Below are positions 45,698-57,458 of a DNA stretch of 64,000 nucleotides, piece by piece; the stretch's first letter is position 1, and every line of letters starts with the position of its first letter. The stretch spans positions 322,501 to 386,500 of the forward strand of contig NC_067124.1 in the NCBI RefSeq assembly GCF_021347895.1, written 5' to 3'. Both the position numbers and the translations under genes were made by a program. Below the pieces are notes generated by a model. That model was not told the DNA's origin and ran no database searches. It was given only the letters and a program-made list of their open reading frames with translations. This stretch comes from Acanthochromis polyacanthus. Lineage: Eukaryota; Chordata; Actinopteri; Pomacentridae.

Positions 45698-47215
45698 GCA
45701 CTGAATCCTGTTTGATTAAAGCTCTATAAAGCATTGCTGGATGGTGTAAATGAAATTACACCCAGATCATCATGAACACACCTGAGATTTGCTCTCTGAT
45801 TGGCTGAAGGATCCAAAAGCAGACACCCTGCCAGCTAAAGCAGATCAAGCAGTTTTCTAACAAGAGCAAGAAAACAACACAAACACATGACACACAACAT
45901 CAGCTCCAGCTGGATCAGTGCTCTGCTCTTATTCTGGGGACTTTAATGACTGGAATGATCCATGAACCAGATCCGGGGCTCTTCATAAACACTGGGGGCT
46001 ACAGCTGGGGATGTCCGGCTCTGATGACGCCACTGAGTCCAAACAACAACCTGAGTCTCACTAAACAGCACATTTCAGTCACCAGTTTGGTGTTGAGGAT
46101 AAAACAGGATCAGATGAAATGTCCAGTCCTCAGTCTGATGGGATGTCTGTGTCCTCTGGAAGAAAACTTCTCTCTGTCTGCACACTTGCTTTCAAAGACT
46201 CTGAGCCTCATGTTTGTGTTTGTTGGTGATGAAGGAGGAACCTCAGAGACTGCAATCAATCAAAGTTCTACTTACTCAGCTTCTTCCCACCAGTCCAGAT
46301 CTCTGCTGTCTGGGTTTGAGCAGAAACACAGAAAATCCTGGGCTGCTTCTCCGTCACCGGTCCTCTGAGTCTGCAGGCTGCCGTCACTCTGAAACACCTC
46401 AAACACATCAGAAAGCTCCTTTATTGGACCTGATTATCACAAATCATTCACCTGCAGCTCCTTCTGGCTTCCACTCCCTTAGAAAGAACGAAAAACTGAT
46501 AAATCTCCTGGTCTGTCAATGTTTTCTCTTTTTGGAATATGAACATTAATGCTGCCAAAATAAAATATCGGCTCTGATAAATCTGATAAACTGGACATAG
46601 TTCACCTTTTTAGACACACACAGCTCATGTGGACATGCTTCTATCATCCTCTTCAGTTTAATTCATGTCCTCACTAGAATTAATTCCCACTAACACAGAG
46701 CTGTCTATGGCTTCCTGACAGAGATGAGCTAACAAGCTAACAAGCTAACAGTTGGTTTAGCAGCAGCCTCTGTTAGCTAAATGTGGCAGTTTGTGGTTTT
46801 CAACGACGACTTAAAACAACTTTTTAGACCCATGAAGGAGCGAACAGTGAGCTGTGGAGCCACATTTCTGCTGCTGGAACTAAACTAACAGCTAGAAAAC
46901 ACGTTAAAGCAGAGCTAGCCAACACGGTGCCTGGTTTCCCTCAGGGACCATGTGAGTTTCCTGCTACATGTTCTAAAAAAAACACTAGTCACCATGATAT
47001 TCCTTCTATAATATATACAGTCACTGTTCTTTTTGAACCAAAAATACCTACATTAATGCAGATTTTAAATGAAAATATTGAATATAGTATTTTAAAAAGG
47101 TGTAAATGAACTTTGAGCTTGTCTGAAGTCAAAGCTCACTGCTCATGTCAAACCACCAGGTCACTCTTTGCTGAAGCAGACGCAGACACTTTGTGAAGCG
47201 AGATGTGGTTTTTAC
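45698..47215. other. intergenic; possible untranslated NLR exon at about 46255-46395
   Basis: No protein gene recognised. Around 46255-46395 (minus strand) the sequence resembles 51985-52110: both contain AGTGACGGCAGCCTGCAGAC, then AGGATTTTCT, then GAAGAAGCTGA followed by GTAAGT or GTGAGT. The shared, splice-donor-ended block could be a duplicated 5' untranslated exon of NLR-type genes. This is inference only. Confidence 0.35.
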
Positions 47216-47219
47216 CCCA

Positions 47220-48014
47220 AAACATGGCAGAGAAGCGAAAGAAAAAACATTATTTTCAAGGAAGAAGAGTTCTTTTTTACGACAGTGACAGACAAATGTG
47301 TGTGTCTCATTTTATTGTGACGGCAAAGCGACACAATGTGTAGAGACTCTACTGGACCCGTCACTAAAGCTTCCATGCTAACTACCCACCTGGTAGCACT
47401 ACGGACAGAAAAAGCCCGGGACTTAAAGGCAGCTTTGGGTGAACAAGGACAGCAATAAAATCACAAAAAGCAACTTAGGCTTCATTTAGAGCTGCAGATT
47501 TTTTGATAAAGAACAAGAAAGTCTTTTGGGACGGGGAGGTGTTGAAAGAAGCAGTGATGATGGTTGCAAACACTGTGTTCAAAGACGAGAAGAACGGTCC
47601 AGATGCCATCTCCACTCTCTCCAACTGGGGGTAAGTGTGATGGTTAGAAGAATGTCGGCTGTATCTGAAAAGTTGACAGAGCAGCTGGACGGGATCTGGC
47701 TCAGTGCAGGAGGTTTAGCATTCAGTGGGACGAGTCTGTGGACAGCAGCAGTACAGCTCAGCTGATGATGTTCATCTGAATGGTGTTTGATGGTTTCTCC
47801 TCTAAAGAAGAACTCCTGACACTTTTGCCCCTGCAGACAACAACAAGGGGAACTGACATCTACAGCGAGGTGAAAAGTTTCTTCATGGATAAAAACGTTA
47901 GAAAAGCTTGTTTCAGTGACGATGGACGGGGCTCCTCCATGACGGGTCGGCATGCAGCCTTCATTGTACGATGCAGAGGTGGTCCAGACTTCCCAGCATT
48001 CCTACATTACCACT
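47220..48014 (+). pseudogene. hAT transposase relic (GTF2IRD2/ZBED5-like), interrupted at its 3' side
   Basis: The plus strand opens 'MAEKRKKKHYFQGRR', with a degenerate BED region ('RQMCVSHFIVTAKRHNV'), then 'ASFRAADFLIKNKK', 'LGVSVMVRRMSAVSEKLTEQ', 'VFDGFSSKEELLTLLPLQTT', 'RGTDIYSEVKSFFMDKNV' and 'GSSMTGRHAAFIVRCRGGPD' up to 'FPAFLHYHS'. The order is that of GTF2IRD2-like hAT transposases. Several frameshifts. The coding similarity stops exactly where a second hAT element begins (48015). Confidence 0.8.
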
Positions 48015-49856
48015 CAGGGCTGTACGCTTAGCTTTTTCACTATAGCACAGGTGCTCCTAGTGAAAAACATTTAGGAGCACTATGAATTTTCACTATGAAT
48101 CGCACAATTTTATTATTAACATTCACACAACAAGCCAAGCAGTCGGCTCAGTTCTTTAACACAGAGAACATCCCTGTCCCACATCTTTTTGTATTCAAGT
48201 CGTCCTGGCACACTTGGCTGAGTTCATCCAGCTCCACAGCAGGACTTGGATCAAAGTCCTCCAGACATGGCCCCTCCAAGCTGATCCTCATGAGGTCTTC
48301 AGTGGTGGTCAAATAAATGGATGCAGTTCTAACAGTGACATTGCACAAACAAAGCTTCTCCCACAAAATAGATTATCATCCCTCACCAGTGTCACATACA
48401 TCAGCTTCACTGGTCCTCAGGACTTTGTGAACTAATAAACCAATGTATTTTTACAGATGGACATCTATACTACATCCGTCACAAGGAAACACCAAAGCCC
48501 ATGTTTAGAGTGTGTGTGTGTGTGTATTTTGTAAATAGTTTGCAAAGAATTATATTTGATTTTGTTCTCATAAAAGGCGGTGTACATATGTATGTGTATT
48601 TTGTAATTAGTTTGTAAAGAATTATTGATTTTTTTTGTCACCAAAGAAAACAAACTTTCACCAATATGGCTTCCTTTCATTTGGAGTGTGATTGGTCTAC
48701 TGACTTCTTTCTTTTGTCATATTTTCCATCATCACTCAGATGGCATTGTGTTACATTTTTCCAATTTCCAATCAAAAAACTCGGTGGAAGCCACCATGTA
48801 CACAAGACCTTATACAGCAGCAGCAGAGGAGCAGATGTAGCTGAGAAAGTTTGGAGGTTTCCACTTCTTGCATTCCCAAAATAAGAGGGAAGTCATATTT
48901 TGTTAAGTGGCCCAACAAATTCTGACTCCAGATCTTAATTCATCTCATACAATCTGCACAGTTAACTCAACCTGCATATTTCTGTTAAAGTCCTAGTTTT
49001 GAAATGGTCTCTGTTCTTAATCTGCCATACTGTGATCATTTAGCCCCTTATTTTATTATTCTGTTCTTACAGACTGTAATTTACTAGGTTTATTTTTTTA
49101 GACTTGTGATTTGGTGTTTTAGCTGTTGTAGCAAATAATTTCCCAGGTGTGGGATTAAAGAATTTAAATTCTATTATATTGTTAACTGGCCCAATAAAAA
49201 TAACAACAATAACAAATGACTTTATACTTAAGAACTATGCTTATATTAAAGACTTCATACATAAATACCAGACATATTTTGAGGCCATATCTTGCATTCT
49301 TAGGGGAGTCTGATTATAGGGGCAGAATGCATAGATTGTGTTAACTGATGACAGTTTTAGTTCAGTTATTACTTTATGGTATTTAAACTGTTTTACATGC
49401 TTAATTTAGTGTCATGTGCATTATTATAATTTAGACAGACACAGTATTTGGTTATTTCAAGTTAATGTGTTCATAAAAGCTAAAGACAGAAATAGGAGCC
49501 TGTCGCTTTAAGAAAGTGCGTCGGTCTGTGTGATGCTCGGTACTGTGGGGGGGAGACCATAGATATATACATGTTTGTATAGATCTATGGGGGAGACGGT
49601 CTGAGAGTCAGAGGAGCTCACGGTTTTTCTGACCATGTCGTGTTTTAGCGCCGATGTGGAAAAAAAGTTGTTGAAGAAGAAGGTGTAGGCTGTGACTTTT
49701 ACTTTGATCCACTTTGTGTGGACTTATTTTAGGAGAAAATGCGAATGATAGGGTTGACATCTGTACTGGCACGTGTGCTCCCTTTTATTTTTTCTACTCG
49801 CACCGATCTATTTTTAGGCGCATATGCGAGTGAAACGCTCCCACTGTACAGCCCTG
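48015..49856 (-). mobile_element. 1.84-kb hAT element inserted in the older hAT relic
   Basis: Both ends read CAGGGCTGTAC (left, and complement of right). Sub-terminal 'GTGCTCCTAGTG' / 'TTTAGGAGCAC' and 'ACTCGCATATGCGCC' motifs match a common fish hAT family. A minus-strand frame (48366-48148) ending 'MRISLEGPCLEDFDPSPAVEL' resembles a hAT C-terminus; the rest of the transposase is not recognisable. No 8-bp duplication can be seen, because the right flank is immediately the minisatellite. Confidence 0.65.
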
Positions 49857-51620
49857 ACTGTGTGTGTAGTAGGATACATGTACTCTGTGTGTAGTAGGAT
49901 ACATGTACTCTGTGTGTAGTAGGATACATGTACTCTGTGTGTAGTAGGATACACGTACTCTGTGTGTAGTAGGATACACGTACTCTGTGTGTAGTAGGAT
50001 ACACGTACTCTGTGTGTAGTAGGATACACGTACTCTGTGTGTAGTAGGACACACGTACTCTGTGTGTGTAGTAGGATACATGTACTCTGTGTGTGTAGTA
50101 GGATACATGTACTCTGTGTGTGTAGTAGGATACATGTACTCTGTGTGTAGTAGGACACACGTACTCTGTGTGTAGTAGGATACACGTACTCTGTGTGTAG
50201 TAGGATACACGTACTCTGTGTGTAGTAGGACACATGTACTCTGTGTGTGTAGTAGGATACATGTACTCTGTGTGTGTAGTAGGATACATGTACTCTGTGT
50301 GTAGTAGGATACATGTACTCTGTGTGTAGTAGGATACATGTACTCTGTGTGTAGTAGGATACATGTACTCTGTGTGTAGTAGGATACATGTACTCTGTGT
50401 GTAGTAGGATACATGTACTCTGTGTGTAGTAGGATACACGTACTCTGTGTGTAGTAGGATACACGTACTCTGTGTGTAGTAGGATACACGTACTCTGTGT
50501 GTAGTAGGACACATGTACTCTGTGTGTGTAGTAGGATACATGTACTCTGTGTGTGTAGTAGGATACATGTACTCTGTGTGTGTAGTAGGATACATGTACT
50601 CTGTGTGTAGTAGGACACACGTACTCTGTGTGTAGTAGGATACACGTACTCTGTGTGTAGTAGGATACATGTACTCTGTGTGTAGTAGGACACATGTACT
50701 CTGTGTGTAGTAGGATACATGTACTCTGTGTGTAGTAGGATACATGTACTCTGTGTGTAGTAGGATACATGTACTCTGTGTGTAGTAGGATACATGTACT
50801 CTGTGTGTAGTAGGATACATGTACTCTGTGTGTAGTAGGATACATGTACTCTGTGTGTAGTAGGACACATGTACTCTGTGTGTAGTAGGATACATGTACT
50901 CTGTGTGTAGTAGGACACATGTACTCTGTGTGTAGTAGGACACATGTACTCTGTGTGTAGTAGGACACATGTACTCTGTGTGTAGTAGGATACATGTACT
51001 CTGTGTGTAGTAGGATACATGTACTCTGTGTGTAGTAGGATACATGTACTCTGTGTGTGTAGTAGGATACATGTACTCTGTGTGTGTAGTAGGATACATG
51101 TACTCTGTGTGTAGTAGGACACACGTACTCTGTGTGTGTAGTAGGATACATGTACTCTGTGTGTGTAGTAGGACACATGTACTCTGTGTGTAGTAGGACA
51201 CATGTACTCTGTGTGTAGTAGGATACATGTACTCTGTGTGTAGTAGGACACATGTACTCTGTGTGTGTAGTAGGACACATGTACTCTGTGTGTAGTAGGA
51301 CACATGTACTCTGTGTGTAGTAGGACACATGTACTCTGTGTGTAGTAGGACACATGTACTCTGTGTGTGTAGTAGGATACATGTACTCTGTGTGTAGTAG
51401 GATACATGTACTCTGTGTGTAGTAGGATACATGTACTCTGTGTGTAGTAGGATACATGTACTCTGTGTGTGTAGTAGGATACATGTACTCTGTGTGTGTA
51501 GTAGGATACATGTACTCTGTGTGTAGTAGGATACATGTACTCTGTGTGTAGTAGGATACATGTACTCTGTGTGTAGTAGGATACATGTACTCTGTGTGTA
51601 GTAGGATACATGTACTCTGT
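49857..51620. repeat. 25-bp minisatellite, about 70 units
   Basis: The unit reads TGTGTGTAGTAGGATACATG plus TACTC. Variants are 25 or 27 bp (one extra GT) and differ at two transitions: GATAC/GACAC and CATG/CACG. The array starts at the base after the hAT terminus. The unit has no stop in any minus-strand frame and 25 is not a multiple of 3, so all three minus frames are open for about 1.8 kb. These are not genes. Confidence 0.97.
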
Positions 51621-54600
51621 GTATCAGAATGTCCTTCAGGTTAATGATTTTCTATCTGGTCCAGGATCAGAGCCTCATATCAGGTTTTATAGTTTTATAC
51701 TGAGCCTGTTCAGAGTCCAGACCAAACACTGACTGATACTAAACACATCATTACTGCACTAAATGTCTCTCATGGACTCCACATACGTTTCATTCTTCAA
51801 CTTTTCAACCAAACACAAACTTCTGTGAGGATTCTTCTCCCCACATTTCTCCTGACAGTAATCAAAGCTGTTCTCTTGGATTTCTTTCTGCTCTCTTTGA
51901 CTCTTTATCAGTGTTTTCAGTCTGTTTCTGTCCTTTCACACGGACTCTTGTGATCAGCTGATTTCTATTCTGTCTTTTGTGTCTGAATCAAAGAGAAGCA
52001 AAGTTCCACTCACTCAGCTTCTTCCTCTGCAGCTCTCTGCTGTGTGGACCAGGTCTGAGAGAAAATCCTCCTCTGTGTCTGCAGGCTGCCGTCACTCTGA
52101 GACACAAAGAGCAAAGATCAGCTGCTGCACCTTTAGATGACGTTAATATGAGACATGATGAAGCTGCAGCAGCTTCCTGGAAACAGCTGAGGACTAAGAA
52201 AGCTCCTCCTCTCTGACCACAGCCTCACTCTGGCCTTTATTTCTACACATTCACATGTTGATGAAGGAGCTGATCACATCATCATCTCAACCACTTTTAT
52301 TGGGAAGAAAATCCAACAACTTCACTCTGATGCTGTGTAGAAAAATGACACTCTGTCCAACCATCAGCTGGCTCCTGCTGATCAAACTACAGCTCCTGAT
52401 CTGATATTTCATTGTTTTCCATCCTCTGAAGGATTGTTTGTCAGTAATAAAGTTGTTGTTCCACATCTCACAGATGTTTTGTTGGAACAGATCAAAGTGC
52501 TCATCATGTTTCTGGTGATTGTGGAACATTAATAATGTCCAGATGTTATCAGCAGCTGCTTTTAGAGACTGAATCTGATTGGATTTGGCTCGTTTATCAA
52601 GTTGTGTAGAATATTTAGTTTGTCAGACATCCATGATGTGCAGGTGAAGAAGAAACGTCCGCTGACACTGACTTACTTCATAATAAGTTTATTCTAAAGA
52701 AGAGCAGCATGGATCAGACAGAGACTGTCTGGAAGGATTCAGCCAATAGGAACCTTGTAAACTCACATTCTGAGTTCACTTTTAGAGGTTTATGGTTGAT
52801 TGTAAAACCTCAACCTGTGATCTTGTGTTGGTGACAGAACCCTGTGATAAAACAGTCCAATGTTCAAGGCCTGAAATAAGAGCAGCTCTCAGCTATAAAG
52901 TATCTGTACATCATTAACAGTCTCAGGTCATGAATGAGTGAAGCAGCTCTGATGGCTCTGAGCTTCTAGATGTGATAGAATCCACAGTAAAAATGGCGTG
53001 GGTCCATAGTGCAGCTGTTGGTCCAAATCCATGATAGTGAACAGTAATGAACCTGGAATGGTCCCAAAGAGAGGATCAGAGAACACCAAGATACCAAACT
53101 AAAGAGTTTAGACGGTCACCTCAAGGACTGAGCACTGGAACAAAGACAATAAGACGCCTTCTGACAAGGTTTCAGCGTTCATTCATTCATTTCAACCACA
53201 ATGAGATTGGAAAGTTAAGGCCTGAACAGACGAGAACCAACTATCTGAACCCGGCTAATCCTCAAGAAAAGTGAACCAAGGAGCCTCTAGAGGCAGGAGG
53301 AGGAAGAACCAAGACTAAACTCAGAACTACAGTTAACCTGCTGTTGGAAAGACCAAGGCAGGAAAACTACAGAACTATGGAAACCTAAACTAAGCAGAAA
53401 CCTGATCAACCAGTAACTGCACAGAAACCAAAAACTCTAAGCTATTAAAGCCTGAAGGTAGGGAGCTGATGGAACAGGTCATAGAATGGAAAAGCAGAAC
53501 CTCCGTCTGGTGTCACTATGGCTGGAGAACCTTACTGACTGTAGGAGGGGGAACGTCCACACGGGGAAGGAGACTCCTCTTGGTTCTTCACAGGGAACCT
53601 CTCATTCCAACATGTGGACACAACCATGGGAAGTACGGTAGAATCCTCTGGATCCAGCAGAACCCACAGAGGACCAGGAAACAGAGCAACGGACCGGAGG
53701 AATGAGGAAAGCACAAGCAGGCAGAAGTCAGCATGGAGGGACTAAGACGGTCCTGCATCAGAACACCACTGAAGGCTGTCTGTAAGGAACGCTGGAGTGA
53801 CTGATTAGCAACGATCCACTGATTACTGATGACAAACACCTGGACTCCTCATCAGCACCACACTCACCTGTAGGGGGTGGGGGGGGGGGGGGGAGAGGGA
53901 GAGAGAGAGAGAGAAGGAGAGAGAGAGGGAGAGAGGGAGGGGGAGAGAGAGAGAGAGAGAGAGACCTGCCATAGATCACAGCTTAAAGGTGGAACAAGTT
54001 CATTCATAGCATGTGGTAGAAATGAGCTAAAAACAATGAGCTTTGATACAAATACTGATTTTTGACCTGAATGTGTTTAACAGCTCTGACCTGTTTTTAA
54101 ATGTGTTTGTTTTTTACTGTTAACATGTAAAATAATTCTTTTTTTCCTTTGATTTTCCTGTAATTGATCAAAACAGTGAAAATCTCTGAAGGAACAGTAA
54201 ACTGGTTAAAAAGTGACAGTTAATTATTGATTCTTTCCAGGATTTATTGTGTGAAAGGACAATCAAACATGAAGCTTTGAGCTTTTCCTGAGCGATGGGA
54301 GCACAAACAGAGACAAACACATATCAGCTGTTCTGATCACTGACTGGGTTCTTCTACGGAACGTCTCCTGGAAACTCTGACACAAAGAAACTGTTAACAC
54401 CACAGACCATCACAATAAGACACGTGTGGACTTTTCCCTCTGATATTTCATTTCATTCATTATTTATTTCATTCATTTGTAAAATAAAAAAATGTTTTAT
54501 GTAAATGAAAAGTCTCCAAACTGGAATGAAAGGCAGCAGAAAGAAGACGAGTCTTATTTTGTCTTTATCCACAGAAATCAGTTACAAAAAGTGAACTTAA

Positions 54601-54655
54601 AAACATCAACAAGAAAACAGTCACATACTATTTTGTTCTCCAGTTACATTCAGTC
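51621..54655. other. intergenic, no firm gene; a purine-rich tract and a possible untranslated exon
   Basis: 51985-52110 is the second copy of the exon-like block described at 46255-46395. 53877-53965 is a G-run followed by (GAGA)n. 53040-53860 has unrelated open frames without recognisable domains. Confidence 0.4.
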
Positions 54656-56435
54656 TGTTCACACTATCGTTCAGTATAGCCTTCTTTAACCCTTGCCTCA
54701 GGTTAAATCAGGACCAGCTCTCCGTTTAAAGGGTTAGATTCTATCTGCCTATTAGTATTCCACCTAACAGGTTTCAGCAGAATAATTAAGCTGGTGTCGA
54801 GGAATACTCGCCTAGGTCCTAACTGTCTTCTTCCAAACGTCTTACCCCTCTTACTCCAATAAATACTCTCTTACTAAGCAGCCCACCTAAGTAGTAGAAT
54901 TGATTTATTGAACACGTTTGTTAACGACAGCTTTCCTCTTAAAACTGTGGCACTTGTTGATATTCTAGGTTCGTTTTAGAGGTTTGGAAACTAACCTCAG
55001 GGGTAATGTTTAAATAACTAGTTGGATTAAAGTAACCTTTAAGAACCATTAGATTTAATGCACACAATCAACTTAACTTTTTACCACTATGCAGAATAAG
55101 TGAATCATAATCATTTCATTAGACTTCTCTTAAATGCAATATAGCGTTTTATTAAGCAGTTATTAGCAGGGGCACAGCATTATTCATGATTAAACAATTT
55201 AATTATTTCTGATTATTTCTAACTTAACTAAATTAAAACTAAGCTGAGCGTACCTAAGAATCTTCTCTAATTAGTAAATTTAGGAGAGAGAGCGGACAGC
55301 CAGGCCTTAGCTGCCACGCCCGGTCTTGACCTGCATCTAGTTGAACTCCTCCGTGGACCAGTAGACTCGGTACGAAGTCTTCTTTGTGGATGGAGGGTGT
55401 TCTTCATAGGCAGGGGGAGTGGAGAGGTCCCGATAGCCAATCGTTGGTCTGGCAGTTATCTTTAGTAGCAGCTGGATGGTGGTGGTGGAAAGCCCCGTCT
55501 CATCAGGCTGTGGTGGGTCACTGGGTCCTCCAGCCCTGGAGTGGAGCAGCCCTCTGCTGCTGCCTCCTGTGCCTCTCTGGATGCCATGGGTGCTGTCTTC
55601 TCTTCATCTCTTTGGATAACTGCAACCTCTCAGGACTCTCCTTTCAGCAGAGTGTGGTCCTCGCTTGTTGAACAAAGTCAGACAAAGACTTTGTTCAACA
55701 ACGATGTTCTCTCAACGAACTCTGGAGCCTAAGTCCCGCGTTGTCTTCACGTCTCTTGGGCAAAAGGGTCCGGTGTCGACTCTCAGAACTTTGGGCGATG
55801 CCTCCGGCAGCTCGGCGACGCAGCATCTCTCCCCTCCGGGGGAGAACTCCGAATTCAGTGTCTCTGACTCTCTCTTTTATAGTGTCATCTCTAATACACA
55901 CATCTCTGGCTAGGTACGCCCTGACACCGTCTAACTCATGCAATCAACTTTGTTATCACATACATCAGTAATACAGAAATCATGTTTTTCCAACAAGTAC
56001 ACAGCATCCACCTTCCGTTGTTAACACACACACACATTGCTTGAGACATGTTGCCAAGACCATATTTGGCCACAGAACTTCCTCAATGTCCTCCTTTCTG
56101 CAGTGTCATGGTGACTTCTGCTTTTGCTCCTGCACACAGCTCAGAACAGCACAGATTACTTCAAGTCAAAACTCACTTAGTTTACACTGATCACTTCTTT
56201 AAATCATTTTCTTAGCATGATCAAATAACTTATTTTAAATCAATTCTCTTCTATAGCAATCATCATTTCCAGAATATATATCAGCCTATTAAAATCATTC
56301 TTGCATCAAGCATAAGCATAATCATTGTGGTTAACTTATATAGTTTCTCATTTTAACTTTTCATTGGTTTGCTTAAAGCTTTTATTTAGGTGGTGGTTGC
56401 TCCTGGGATCTCAAATAACTAGGCCCCACTTGACA
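54656..56435 (-). mobile_element. solo LTR, family copy 3 (inverted)
   Basis: Reverse-complement relative of 39870-41680 and 29407-31414. Its minus-strand start TGTCAAGTGGGGCCTAG is at 56435 and its end near 54656 (TGTTC on the plus strand) is slightly rearranged. A minus-strand TATAAAAGAGAG lies near 55880 and an AATAAA near 55155. No matching 4-bp duplication was found, so the 3' border is approximate. Confidence 0.75.
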
Positions 56436-56484
56436 AACACAAAAAAGACAATGATAGTGACCATCAACCGTAACTAATATATTT

Positions 56485-57321
56485 CATTATATTTCTTTAA
56501 TGAATCTTTTAAATGTGGTGTTTGATTTAGATTCTTTGATTTCTTTCTTCAGATTGTTCCATAAACTGACTCCTTTTACAGACGTTCCATCATTTCAGTC
56601 CTGAACTTGTTTTTTTTAAAGATCTCTGTTCCTTTTAAGTCATACTTACTTTCTCTTTTCCAAATCTTTTCTGGATGTTAACTGGCAGTGTGTTTGTGTG
56701 AGCTTCAGCATCATTTGCAGAATATTGTAATCTACTAATTCTTGAAGTTTCAGTAATTTAACTGAAGGAATAATGGATTAGTAGGACCTCTGTATCGTTT
56801 TCTGCTGATTATCTTATGGCTCTTTTGCAAAATGAAAACTGACTGAGCATGTTTTGCAGCGTGTTTCCCCATACTTCACTGCAGTAGGTCAGATAAGGAA
56901 CAATCATGTTGTATAAATGAACAATGCTTTGTTATCCAGTGAATCCTTTACTTTGTGTAACAGAGCTATTGTTTCTATCATTTTACCTTGTATACTGGAT
57001 ATGTGATTTCCACACAATTTCATCCAGAATAAACACCAGAAGCTTGGTTTCTGTTACCTTCTACTGATTTCAGTACATCTATAATAAAGCACCAGTGTTC
57101 TCCCTCTGTTACTAATATCATAAGTTTGTTTTTTCAAGATTCAACCATAATTTATTTACATCACACCATGTTTTTATTCTTTTAAATTCTTGTTGAACCA
57201 CATTCAACACCTGTGTTAAATCATCCCCACCAAAATAAAGTCCGTATTGTCCGCAAACAGAAAACATTTGAGCGGTTTGGATACAGAACAGAGGTTTGTG
57301 TTGTGAGTTCTCTGCTGCCAT
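56485..57321 (-). pseudogene. CR1/Rex-type LINE reverse-transcriptase C-terminal fragment
   Basis: Minus-strand fragments appear in order: 'LYFGGDDLTQVLNVVQQEFK', 'WCDVNKLWLNLEKTN' (after the YADD region), 'AIALLHKVKD..LDNKALFIY', 'YRGPTNPLF', then 'SVKGVSLWNNLKKEIKESKS' near 56560. This is the usual C-terminal order of CR1/L2/Rex-like LINEs. Multiple frameshifts. The upstream part runs into the assembly gap. Confidence 0.7.
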
Positions 57322-57358
57322 CTAGTGGTGGATCAACAACACGACTTTCCCAGATTGA

Positions 57359-57458
57359 NNNNNNNNNNNNNNNNNNNNNNNNNNNNNNNNNNNNNNNNNN
57401 NNNNNNNNNNNNNNNNNNNNNNNNNNNNNNNNNNNNNNNNNNNNNNNNNNNNNNNNNN
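57359..57458. other. assembly gap (100 N)
   Basis: A run of exactly 100 N, a conventional placeholder for a gap of unknown size. Distances and linkage across it should not be trusted. Confidence 0.99.

Noticed and set aside
49729..51611. Three overlapping minus-strand frames of about 600 codons each
   Set aside because: They are produced by the 25-bp tandem repeat, whose unit lacks stops in every minus frame; the peptides are pure repeats of TEYMYPTTHRVHVSYYTQSTCILLH-like rotations with no domain.
49857..51620. CRISPR-like regular repeats
   Set aside because: Units are head-to-tail with no unique spacers, in a vertebrate genome: a minisatellite.
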